A stretch of 17,446 bases of DNA from Bordetella parapertussis (GTDB lineage: Bacteria; Cyanobacteriota; Cyanobacteriia; PCC-6307; Cyanobiaceae): NCBI GenBank assembly GCA_943324725.2, contig CALPMR020000030.1:1-17446 (forward strand), read 5' to 3'. The notes beneath the pieces are model-generated. The model was not told the DNA's origin, searched no databases, and was given only the letters and a program-made list of their open reading frames with translations. The position numbers and the translations under genes are program-made. Positions 6,961-14,381 of this stretch are shown piece by piece. The stretch's first letter is position 1; each line of letters opens with the position of its first letter.

Positions 6961-7476
6961 GGCAAGGACAAGCGTGGCGATGAGCTGCCGCAGGAGCTGC
7001 AGCGGTGGCAGGACCGGATCGAGGCGATCCGCAAGGCCAGAGCAGAGCTGGAAGCGGAGGCCGCACGCTGATCAGGCTCGGCAGCGCCAGCAGCAGGCTC
7101 AAGCTGCCGAACAACAGGTGGCTGGGGCTGAAACGACCCAGGCCGACGCCAAGACCAGAGAGAAGGCTGCACGCCGTGCCAAACCGCACGTCAGTGCGCC
7201 GAGGCGGCTCGGGAGCTGGCGACCCTGAAGGCTGAAGCGGCTGGCCAGCAGGACGCGGATCTGGACGCCAGTACTGATTTCCAGGTGATACCCAGCCGCA
7301 ACCTGCTCACCGATTCGGCCGGAAATCCCAGGGGTAACGCCTAACGCAATCACCGCTGCCAGGAAGGCTGCGCCTGCACCGACCCGGACGGCCACATCCT
7401 CAAAGATAGGGATGGCTGGATCCAGGGCTACAACTGCCAGGCTGCTGGCGATGGCGATCACCTGGTGATCGTCGTT
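6961..7476 (+). pseudogene. Decayed transposase fragment, IS1182-like
   Basis: Three pieces of one transposase are readable in shifted frames. The first (6961-7071, frame 1) reads GKDKRGDELPQEL...RIEAIRKARAELEAEAAR and then stops. The second (about 7062-7200, frame 2) continues the charged Gln/Ala/Glu coiled-coil linker (ADQARQRQQQAQAAEQQ). The third (7381-7476, frame 1 again) reads DPDGHILKDRDGWIQGYNCQAA, which fits the DPxSRIMKxxxGFxQGYNAQAAVD block of IS1182-family DDE transposases. A TAA stop at 7342-7344 precedes the third piece. The catalytic N- and C-terminal parts and the terminal inverted repeats were not found. It is a dead, partial insertion sequence. The family name rests on remembered motifs. 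Confidence 0.72.
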
Positions 7477-7667
7477 CATCAAAGGGGCCAGCGGCACGGA
7501 ATCTGGATGCAAGGGGGTGTGCAAGCTGCATACGGCTGCACTGGCGGCAGCCTGAGGGAAGGGCCGCCGGAAGGTAGCCCGAACAGCCCCAGATCCAAAC
7601 GGTCAGGCCTCCAGTTCGGAGCTGTTGGGGAGCTGGCGTGGGGGCTGAGGCTATGTGAGCCATTTCC

Positions 7668-9857
7668 CTAGCGAAAGCGTCTGACCAAGGGCTCTGCCCG
7701 CCAGGCACTGACTATCATGATCAGAAAGGAATCAATAATTCCAATGCGTTTCAACTTATGGAACCAAGCATGTTCGTTGTAAAGTAGATGGATCAGGGCC
7801 TCCTCCTGTTCCGTTGATGGCGGCAGGAAGCCAAGGCGGAGCACCGAATAGCCTTTATGGCTTCTCTGTCCTAAAATCTTTGAGGGAATCGTCAGTTTGC
7901 TCTGGGGCAGTTCCACCACGGCATCTTTGCCATCCGCTGCCATCATGGGGTCGATCAGTGCCATGGACAGGCCACTTTCCGAAAGATCCCGGGTCACTCC
8001 CCAAGCGACCTGGGAGCCGATACGAAGGCAGGCGATCGTTTCCAGCGGAAAACGATCGTGCTTGCGCCGCACAGGTTGATCGATGCAGGCCAGCACACAA
8101 ACAAAAATAACGATCGCGTTATACATGTTCCAGGCCAGCATCACCTCTTCTCCCTCGAAGGAGGAGCGCATCCAGCTCGGATCAATCAATGGCAAGCCAT
8201 AGCGCATGAATATTGTCACCGTGAATATCGTCAGATAGGCAAGCAGTGGCCAGGTCAATTCTATATCTATGCTCCGCCTCTTCCTGATCGTATCTTTGTT
8301 GGTTACCAGGCTGCCGATGTGGCCCATCGGATTCCTGATCATGCGAGCTAGTCGACCAAGGGCCGGAAAACAGAGTAGAGATTCATGGATCTCGGTCCAA
8401 ATCTGTGAGTAGTGGTTCTTGCTCTGCCATGACAAAATGCCATGCAGGATGATTGTGAACGGAAGTCCGTAAAAGAGATACTCGGATGGTGGGGCTGTAA
8501 TTAAGCTGAAGCCGAGCACAAGGCTTAGCAACGGTAGAATAATATAGCCGGTGCGAAAAATTGGCATGAAGCAGTGAATTGCCTGGCTTACGTAGAAGGA
8601 TTTTTGCCAGATTCCAAGCTTGGTCCAAATCGGCAGGTCTCTCCAGCAGAAGTAGATCTGGATATTGCCCTGCAACCAACGCAATCGCTGATCAATATAG
8701 TCGCGAAAGGTGCGTGGCACTTCGCCGAGGCTAAGAATCTCATCCAGGTAGAGGATGCGCCATCCCTTGGTCATCAGACGTGTGCCTGTCTGGTAATCCT
8801 CCACGATGCACTTGCTGAAGTAACCACCCACTGAAACCAGTGCCTCCCGCCTGGCCACATAGGACGTGCCACAGCAGATCACCGCATTAAAATGGTCACG
8901 AATAACTTGATTGTAATGAAAAAAACTATCCAGATCGCTTGGCATGCAAATATTAAGCCCAAGATTTCGCGTGTGAAAGTCGGGATTAAAGTAGTGCTGT
9001 GGGGTCTGGACTAGTGCAACCCCGGGATCTCCGAAAAAGCCGACAGTCCGATTTAAAAAATTCTTGAATGGGATAAAGTCACAGTCGAAAACAGCGATCA
9101 GATCCCCTTGAGTGCATCCAAGGGCATGGTTCAGGTTTCCGGCTTTGCGATTGAGGTTGTCCGGCCTGCTGAGGTAATTCACGCCTATTTCAGAGGCTAG
9201 ATTGGCCATTGCGTCTCGACGTCCATCATCGAGAATATAGATTCTCTTGTTTGGATAATTGATGCTGCAACATGCTAGCACCGTTCTTCGCACCATCTTG
9301 ACGGATTCATTGTAGGTTGGAATGAAAACGTCAACTGATGGGGGATTGTCGATTCCGGATTGACAGTATTGATCGGCTTGGCGGATCCTGGGCTTCGGAT
9401 CAAAGAAAAGCGAGGGATAAAATTGAATGCCAATGCTTAGCAGGGAAATGATCTCGATCAGGAAAAGTGTAAGGCTGAAAGCTAGGCTCAAGGGGTGGGC
9501 TGTGTTCAGAGTTGTTGCTCGCCAGATAAAATAGCGTAGGCTGAATCCGCTCAGCAGGATTGATCCCAGTAGGTATGTCCAGGGGCGCCGGGGAGCCTTG
9601 CTCATGCCCAGCAGAATGCCCAGGGCGACCATCGACGGTTGAATGGTATGCATCCAGTCGTCAGGTATAGCCCAGGGCTCCGGAAGTTCGCGCGTTTCAA
9701 GTGGATTGAGAAGCCCTGGTGCCACCAGTCCGAACCGCAGATTCGCCAGCGCCAGGGCCAGGAACAGGCACACCGTGGAGATCACCAAAAATCCCCACGC
9801 CCAGTGGGAAATGCGGCGTGGCTTATTCGTCTTGGCAAACAGATTGAGAATTTCCAC
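7668..9857 (-). CDS. bcsA: BcsA-type beta-glycan (cellulose) synthase with PilZ domain
   Basis: A 729-residue inner-membrane GT2 processive glycosyltransferase that polymerises UDP-sugar, most likely UDP-glucose, and extrudes the chain. About four membrane helices (between 19 and 146) precede the cytosolic catalytic domain, which has VDVFIPTYNE (175-184), LDDG (209-212), the DxD motif DCD (258-260), VED (352-354, where BcsA has TED) and the acceptor motif QRLRW (390-394). More helices follow (about 422-592). A C-terminal PilZ domain carries RRKHDR (RxxxR, 598-602) and DLSESG (DxSxxG, 624-629), the c-di-GMP-binding signature. It starts with GTG two bases after the HlyD stop and has no good Shine-Dalgarno sequence, so coupling is likely. 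Base composition is clearly more AT-rich than its neighbours, which suggests transfer. A curdlan or mixed-linkage glucan synthase is the main alternative. Confidence 0.92.
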   Translation of the reverse strand: MEILNLFAKTNKPRRISHWAWGFLVISTVCLFLALALANLRFGLVAPGLLNPLETRELPEPWAIPDDWMHTIQPSMVALGILLGMSKAPRRPWTYLLGSILLSGFSLRYFIWRATTLNTAHPLSLAFSLTLFLIEIISLLSIGIQFYPSLFFDPKPRIRQADQYCQSGIDNPPSVDVFIPTYNESVKMVRRTVLACCSINYPNKRIYILDDGRRDAMANLASEIGVNYLSRPDNLNRKAGNLNHALGCTQGDLIAVFDCDFIPFKNFLNRTVGFFGDPGVALVQTPQHYFNPDFHTRNLGLNICMPSDLDSFFHYNQVIRDHFNAVICCGTSYVARREALVSVGGYFSKCIVEDYQTGTRLMTKGWRILYLDEILSLGEVPRTFRDYIDQRLRWLQGNIQIYFCWRDLPIWTKLGIWQKSFYVSQAIHCFMPIFRTGYIILPLLSLVLGFSLITAPPSEYLFYGLPFTIILHGILSWQSKNHYSQIWTEIHESLLCFPALGRLARMIRNPMGHIGSLVTNKDTIRKRRSIDIELTWPLLAYLTIFTVTIFMRYGLPLIDPSWMRSSFEGEEVMLAWNMYNAIVIFVCVLACIDQPVRRKHDRFPLETIACLRIGSQVAWGVTRDLSESGLSMALIDPMMAADGKDAVVELPQSKLTIPSKILGQRSHKGYSVLRLGFLPPSTEQEEALIHLLYNEHAWFHKLKRIGIIDSFLIMIVSAWRAEPLVRRFR

Positions 9858-9859
9858 CG

Positions 9860-11128
9860 CTAGAAAATCACCCGCCCCGTATAGCCCACGTAGCAGAATT
9901 GCAGCGGTGGGGCTGGAACATCGTTGAGGATTCGCACCCGCACCTCACTTTCCCTTGCCAGGTTGATCGGAAGTGGCACCAGCGGGGCCTCCCCGAGCCG
10001 CAGCCGTCCGATCCCGGAGCGGATCGACTGCACCTCACCCCGCAGGGTCAATCGTCTTCCCACTAACTCAACCCTGGCGGCCGAGCCGATTCGCAGCCGG
10101 TTCAGATCGTTTTCCGCCACGTAGGTGGTGACCCAGCGGTTTCCGCAATCGATCAGTTTGATTACGGGCTGCATGGCTTCGAGTAGATCGCCTGCCTGCG
10201 CCTGCAGTTCCCAGATCACGGCGTGACGTGGGCTGCGCAGCACGCTCAGGTGCCGCTTCTCCCATTCCTGGCTGGCTGCGGCCAGTTGCCGCTCGAGGCC
10301 CTCGACTCGCTGACCCTGCGTATATAACTCGCCTTGCAGGGACTGGAGGCTGCGCTTGGTTTCCTGCAGGCGCACCGCGGGATCGGAACCACTGCGGTTG
10401 GTACGCAGCACCAGGTTGTTGGTCGCGGCCTCCAGGTCGGTGCGTCCGCTGAGCAGCCTGGCTTCGAGGACCGCTAACTCACTATGCCGCTCTTGCTCGG
10501 TGGTACGGGCGCGGTCGTAGACGTTGGCGGCGAGGACGCCGGTGCGGAACAGGACCTCGATGCTTTTTGTTTCCCGTTTAGCGAAGGCCAGTGCAGCCTG
10601 GGCGCGTCGCAGATCAGCCGTGGTCTGAAGGAGATCCTGGCGGTTGCGGCGAATCTCCAGAGCCCGCTGCCGTTCAGCATCCACTTTAATCGCCGCAAGC
10701 AGGCGTCTCTGAGCCAATTCCTGGCCGCGCAGGTCTGCCTGGCGGCTCCGGGCCGCCTGCAGCTCAGTGCGTAGCCGTTCCAGTTGGTCACGGTTGGTGT
10801 TGGTGTTGCGGATCACGGCCAGCTCCTGGTCTTGCTGAACCTCCAGGCCTGTGCTCTTGGGCAGCGATTGCAGCGTGCCGGTGATCGGAGTTCGGATCGT
10901 AATCGGGTTGGCGTTGATCACGGCATCGCGCGATCGCGATGTGAGGAAATTGGGCGCGATGATCCCTGTCAGGACAAGCAGAGTGCACCCAATCAGAACG
11001 ATCAGGACTTCAGCTCCAAGGCTCCTCGGAGATTGGTCATTGTCGTCTGTGACCGGGTCGTTGTTGTCCGAAGTAGACGAGATTGACGTCCCCGCAGTAG
11101 TCAATTCGGAAATAGGCGGTACTGTCAC
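9860..11128 (-). CDS. HlyD-family membrane-fusion (periplasmic adaptor) protein
   Basis: A 422-residue adaptor with a short acidic cytosolic N-terminus, one membrane helix (about 41-58), a first half-barrel/lipoyl segment (about 72-108), a long Arg/Gln/Glu-rich coiled coil (about 110-290), and then the second lipoyl and beta-barrel part (LQAQAGDLLEAMQPV, WVTTYVAENDLNRLRIG, and a VELVGRR-type strand). It starts with GTG and is placed directly before the glycan synthase. In known cyanobacterial cellulose systems and in rhizobial mixed-linkage glucan systems (BgsA/BgsB), a HlyD-like protein partners the GT2 synthase and is thought to guide the polymer across the periplasm; the same role is inferred here. 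No ABC exporter or outer-membrane TolC gene lies in the window. Confidence 0.88.
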   Translation of the reverse strand: MTVPPISELTTAGTSISSTSDNNDPVTDDNDQSPRSLGAEVLIVLIGCTLLVLTGIIAPNFLTSRSRDAVINANPITIRTPITGTLQSLPKSTGLEVQQDQELAVIRNTNTNRDQLERLRTELQAARSRQADLRGQELAQRRLLAAIKVDAERQRALEIRRNRQDLLQTTADLRRAQAALAFAKRETKSIEVLFRTGVLAANVYDRARTTEQERHSELAVLEARLLSGRTDLEAATNNLVLRTNRSGSDPAVRLQETKRSLQSLQGELYTQGQRVEGLERQLAAASQEWEKRHLSVLRSPRHAVIWELQAQAGDLLEAMQPVIKLIDCGNRWVTTYVAENDLNRLRIGSAARVELVGRRLTLRGEVQSIRSGIGRLRLGEAPLVPLPINLARESEVRVRILNDVPAPPLQFCYVGYTGRVIF

Positions 11129-11228
11129 CTGGGAATTGTGTTCTAGATGAACGTTGAGCTGGCTTTGGATCTCATGAGATCATGGGTAGATTTTGGTTAA
11201 TGGCTTTGAGGATAGGACGATCGCTGGG

Positions 11229-12311
11229 TTATGACGGCTTGTTGATGTTCAATGCAGTCAGAATGCTGCGCGTTGCTGGCTTGGCTGCATCAACAGCGTC
11301 GAAGGGTAGGGGCCGCTGCGGCAATCCGTCCTGGCGAGGGAAGTGCTGATTCAGCCAGGTGTGCCGATCGCTTAGGCCCCAGCTCGTAATGCTTTTTAGT
11401 CGGGGTTGGTGCAGCATTGTCGTCAGGAAATCACCGTAAATTGAGGCGATACGGGCGTCCCGGTCGGGAATTGAAGGCGGCAACATCCTGTCATTCACAT
11501 CCAGTTCGGTTACCTGGATGTCGAGGTTGAGGTCGGCCAAGGACTGCAGGAAGGCAGGTAGCCTCTGAAAGGTCGGTCCTGCTGGCGTGGCATAGAGATG
11601 GGCCTGCAGCCCGAGGGCCTGGATGGGGACCTGGCGTTGGCGCAGTTCGCGCAGCAATTCCAGCATCTGCTGGCGTTTTTGTTCACTCGCCGGATCATCC
11701 CCTTCCAGTCCGTATTCGTTGATGAGCAGGGGAACGGTTGGGTCGGCCCGGTGGGCCCAGCGCAGCGCCTGGTCAATGTAGTTAGGGCCGAGCCGCTCCA
11801 GCCAGAGACTGCGCCGTAATCCGCTGCCATCTTCGGCGATTGGTTCATTCACCACATCCCACGATTGCAAGCTGTTGCGATAATGCGCTACCACTGTGGT
11901 GATGTAGGTCTCGAGTGCCCGCTCAGTCTCTGCTGGAGGGAGTGCCACCAGCCAGTCGGGTAGCTGTTGATGCCACACCAGGGTGTGGCCGCGCATCTGC
12001 AGTCCCTGGTGACGGGCGAACTGGAGCAGCCGATCCGGCGCGCTGAAATTGAAGCGGCCCGGTGCCGGTTCAAGACCATCCCATTTCATCTCTCGCTCCG
12101 GCACGATCATTGCCGCCTGGGCGAGCAGCAAGTCTCGGAAGGCCGCATCCTGCAGCTGGGCCTCGGTGATCGCTACTCCCCAGGGGCGGTGGCTGCGGGC
12201 CGCCGCCGCTTTGAGGCTGGCGGCCGCCCCTGGCTGGGCGGCCTTGGGACGGGCCAGCCCCCAGCTGGTCAGTGCCAAGGCCGCCCCAAGAATCAACTGC
12301 CTGCGTCGCAT
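11229..12311 (-). CDS. GH10 glycoside hydrolase (endo-beta-1,4-xylanase family), exported
   Basis: A 360-residue retaining glycosidase of family GH10. Signatures: MKWDGLEPAPGRFNF, RGHTLVWHQQLPDW (107-120), DVVNEP with acid/base Glu156, LLINEYGLEG, LGLQAHLY, QVTELDV with nucleophile Glu269, and SWGLSDRHTWL near the C-terminus. The N-terminus MRRRQLILGAALALTSWGLA is a twin-arginine-like signal ending near AQP, so the enzyme should act in the periplasm or outside. The ATG at 12311 has AGGA about 7 bases upstream. It is the first gene of the GH10-HlyD-synthase run, with a 100-base gap to HlyD. It occupies the place held by a GH8 cellulase (BcsZ) in proteobacterial cellulose operons, so trimming or releasing the nascent glycan is a fair inference. 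Family members mostly cut xylan, and some also cut beta-1,4-glucan. Confidence 0.93.
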   Translation of the reverse strand: MRRRQLILGAALALTSWGLARPKAAQPGAAASLKAAAARSHRPWGVAITEAQLQDAAFRDLLLAQAAMIVPEREMKWDGLEPAPGRFNFSAPDRLLQFARHQGLQMRGHTLVWHQQLPDWLVALPPAETERALETYITTVVAHYRNSLQSWDVVNEPIAEDGSGLRRSLWLERLGPNYIDQALRWAHRADPTVPLLINEYGLEGDDPASEQKRQQMLELLRELRQRQVPIQALGLQAHLYATPAGPTFQRLPAFLQSLADLNLDIQVTELDVNDRMLPPSIPDRDARIASIYGDFLTTMLHQPRLKSITSWGLSDRHTWLNQHFPRQDGLPQRPLPFDAVDAAKPATRSILTALNINKPS

Positions 12312-12354
12312 CTCCGGTTCCTGGCTGTCCCGCAGTGAGGATTGGTTGTGCCGA

Positions 12355-12469
12355 CGGTACTGTTGAGCTTGTCTCGTCTTATCACCAGCTCGCCATTGGC
12401 CACGAATCGCCCACTGGCCTCAGCGCCGCTGCAGCCGGTTGCGCCATTGACGAGTACCGATTGGTTCAT
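12355..12469 (-). pseudogene. N-terminal fragment of an NAD-dependent nucleotide-sugar epimerase
   Basis: Minus-strand reading from ATG 12469 gives MNQSVLVNGATGCSGAEA, then a segment ending VANGELVIRRDKLNS. This fits the start of UDP-glucuronate 4-epimerase-type SDR proteins (VLVTGAAGFIGA..., then GIDNLNSYYD), including the Rossmann glycine motif, but with several damaging changes (GFIG to GCSG, GIDN to RRDK). Similarity ends at about 12355, just before the GH10 gene. Its ATG overlaps the UDP-glucuronate decarboxylase stop as ATGA, an operon junction kept intact although both genes are dead. Confidence 0.65.
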
Positions 12470-13066
12470 GGCGTAGGCAATTCCCGCAAGTAGGCAATGG
12501 TGGTCTCCAGGTACACCGTGGGGGACCAGCCCAATTCGGCGCTGGTCAGATCGATCACCGGTTGGCGCTGAAGGGGATCGACCTGGGGCAGGGGCTGCTC
12601 CACAAATAGCAGGTAAGGATTGATGCGATTGCGCACCAACTCCGCCAATTGTTTGATCGTGAACTTCGACGGATTGCCGATGTTGACCGGGCCGGTGTTG
12701 GGGCGATTCATTAACCGAATTAGCCCCTCCACTGGATCGTCCAAGAAGCAAAAACTGCGGGTTTGCCTGCCCCCGCCATAGAGGGTTAGGCGGTCACATC
12801 GCAGGGCCTGCATGATAAAGTTGCTCCTCACTTGGAGATCGTAGGGCAAGATGAGGGCCCGTAGGTGTTGAAGATCCGCATCACTCGAGTCTCGTTGCCG
12901 TGCACTTGCCAGCAATCGACACAGAGGGTTTCGGCAATGTGTTTTCCCTCGTCGTAGCAACTGCGGAAGCCGATCGTGTTGACGCTGCCCCGGTTTCTCT
13001 CGTGCTGGAGATACTCCACCGAATCGCCATAGACCTCGATTGTGCTGGCCAGCAGTAGGCGTGCCC
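12466..13066 (-). pseudogene. UDP-glucuronate decarboxylase (UDP-xylose synthase) pseudogene
   Basis: Homology starts abruptly at VGARLLLASTIEVYGD (about 13066) and runs through RSCYDEGKHIAET (the catalytic YxxxK) and RIFNTYGP in one frame. A one-base loss near 12857 then shifts the frame, and the protein continues as VRSNFIMQALRCDRLTLYGG, TRSFCFLDDPVEGLIRLMN, GPVNIGNPSKFTIKQLAELV and RQPVIDLTSAELGWSPT to a normal-looking end at 12466. The N-terminal Rossmann NAD-binding part (about 80-100 residues) is absent. A live enzyme would convert UDP-glucuronate to UDP-xylose. Truncation plus frameshift make it non-functional unless the frameshift is a sequencing error, and even then the NAD site is missing. 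Confidence 0.85.
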
Positions 13067-13410
13067 CCACCTCACTGCCGGCAGTTCGGCCTTCAGAAGA
13101 CCCGGCTGCGCTGCGGGGCATGGTCAAGAATCGCTGCAAGGTGAATGTGCTGGCGGCACTCGCCAACTTGTCCATGGTCCGGCATCAATGGCTATGCAAC
13201 ACGTAAATGGGGTTGTGGCGTGCCCATTTGGGCTCCAAATTGGGCTCGATGAACAGTGGTAGGTGGCAATTGTACTGAATTTAGACCGATTCAGGCCAGC
13301 GACGCCCGTCAACAGCTCAAACCGACCAAAAGAGAGCCATGGGGAGACTTCGGGCCCTGTTGCCACGATTTTCCCTTGACTGAGGAAATGGAGGCTTGCT
13401 TTTCACGGTC
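13067..13410. other. Stretch without recognisable gene, between two remnants
   Basis: This lies between the truncated decarboxylase and the transposase piece. Open frames exist on the minus strand (for example 13124-13366), but none continues the decarboxylase N-terminus or shows a family motif. It may be residual insertion-sequence or foreign DNA whose arrival removed the decarboxylase start. Confidence 0.4.
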
Positions 13411-13614
13411 ATAATATCGATATTGATCTTAACTTTAGGCGAGCAATCTTGCAGAGTTCGTCAATGATTCATTCGACTGAAGCTCGCGCCTTGTTCGGGA
13501 ATTTAGATCCGTTGGCTCCGTGATTTCAGCAGGTATGCAACTGGCATCAATCGTCAGCATCCCCCAGTCCTTCCCTTCTGAATCGTTGGCAGGCTTGATG
13601 AAGTCGTCAATCAT
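13411..13614 (-). pseudogene. Transposase fragment, DDE type (IS5/IS1182-like)
   Basis: Minus-strand reading gives EGKDWGMLTIDASCIPAEI followed by TEPTDL, which fits the GKLLLDATCAPADIRYPTDL block of IS5/IS1182-group transposases. After a frameshift near 13503 the next block continues as NKARASVE, an in-frame TGA (13469-13471), then IIDELCKIARLKLR, matching the usual LLNEAREKxExIIDxLxK. No N-terminal part, remaining catalytic core or inverted repeats are visible. The fragment begins exactly where the AraC remnant ends. Confidence 0.65.
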
Positions 13615-13952
13615 GAGTTAAATTTCGTTGCCTGAATCTGGATCGTCACTGTGTGAACCAGGCCCCATTCACGAATTGAATGTCGCAGACTCTGGTGGGG
13701 GTGTTAGTCCCGGAATTTCGTTTGAACCAAGCGTTTCAAACGAAAATCCGGCAGCTCCTGGCTGGGTGCCATGCCACGGGCTCGGTCAACGCAGGACAAC
13801 AGGCAGCGTTCGCTGACCCCAAGCCCCCGGGCCAGTTCAGCCAAGGCCAGGGGTTGGCGAAAATGGTGGGCGAAAAAGTTCAGGGCTTGCCACCCAACAG
13901 AACACAGTCGCCCAGTGAGCTGCGGGAGCCTTGATCCGATGCGTCGGGCTCT
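13611..13952 (-). pseudogene. AraC-family regulator, decayed DNA-binding domain
   Basis: On the minus strand, WQALNFFAHHFRQPLALAEL then ARGLGVSERCLL is a good first helix-turn-helix of an AraC-type domain, followed by RGMAPSQELPDFRLKRL. A TAA stop occurs at 13704-13706. In the same frame beyond it, SIREWGLVHTVTIQ resembles the second helix-turn-helix (REWGLVHTGRF type). The frame then ends at 13611. The effector domain is not recognisable upstream, where a TAA lies at 13953-13955. An interrupted two-HTH domain with no N-terminal domain indicates a pseudogene. Confidence 0.65.
13716..13745. repeat. 11-bp perfect inverted repeat, 8-base spacer
   Basis: TTTCGTTTGAA (13716-13726) and TTCAAACGAAA (13735-13745) are exact reverse complements. 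The repeat lies within the AraC remnant, ten bases before its TAA stop. It could be an operator-like palindrome, a target or end of the neighbouring insertion element, or chance within FRLKRLVQTKF codons. Confidence 0.6.
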
Positions 13953-14204
13953 TTAGCATCGGGTCATTGAACTGTCACAGCCGCTGAAAATGTCGCCAAC
14001 CGCAGCGGTTTTGGGATTTCCGTCACACCCTGACCTTTCTGTAAAGCTGCCGATGATGGCAGACAAGGGCTTAGGCAGACTGCTTACACTTCGACGCCTA
14101 TCGCCATCAAACGCAACATCCACAGCCCAATTCGAGCCATGGTCCCATCTTTATTTGTCAATCGATAGCTGTGGTTTTTGCCCTGGAGTGGATAGTCTGG
14201 GTCG

Positions 14205-14231
14205 GGCCAAGGACGCTCCTGTCGGTTGGCC
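14205..14231 (+). other. Nested stem-loop just ahead of a terminator
   Basis: GGCCAA (14205-14210) pairs with TTGGCC (14226-14231), and inside it GGA (14211-14213) pairs with TCC (14217-14219). The terminator stem starts 13 bases later. This suggests a structured plus-strand RNA ending at about 14267. No known small-RNA family was recognised and no clear promoter was found upstream. The stretch 13953-14204 otherwise shows nothing identifiable. Confidence 0.35.
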
Positions 14232-14238
14232 AAGGGAG

Positions 14239-14267
14239 AAAAGGCGTCGCCAAGGCGGCGCTTTTTT
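14239..14267. terminator. Rho-independent terminator, possibly bidirectional
   Basis: GCGTCGC (14244-14250), loop CAAG and GCGGCGC (14255-14261) form a 7-bp GC-rich stem with one T-G pair. Six Ts follow on the plus strand, and on the minus strand the stem is followed by CTTTTCT. It suits transcripts from the right (the small membrane protein ending at 14382) and any plus-strand transcript from the left. Confidence 0.75.
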
Positions 14268-14381
14268 GTGCGTCAGCCTCGGATTCGCCGCAGCCAGCCT
14301 GGTGTCACCTGAAACCCTTGGGTCCTGGATAATGCTGTGCGGCCGGCGTTGAATCAGCTCGCCGGGGATGGCCGGCTGAGC

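Noticed and set aside
7099..7524. Minus-strand 141-codon frame with hydrophobic stretches
   Set aside because: It is antisense to the transposase remnant and has no independent support.
4329..10937. HIP1-like GCGATCGC octamers at 4329 and 10930
   Set aside because: Two copies in 17 kb is no clear enrichment, so they were not used as evidence for the lineage.
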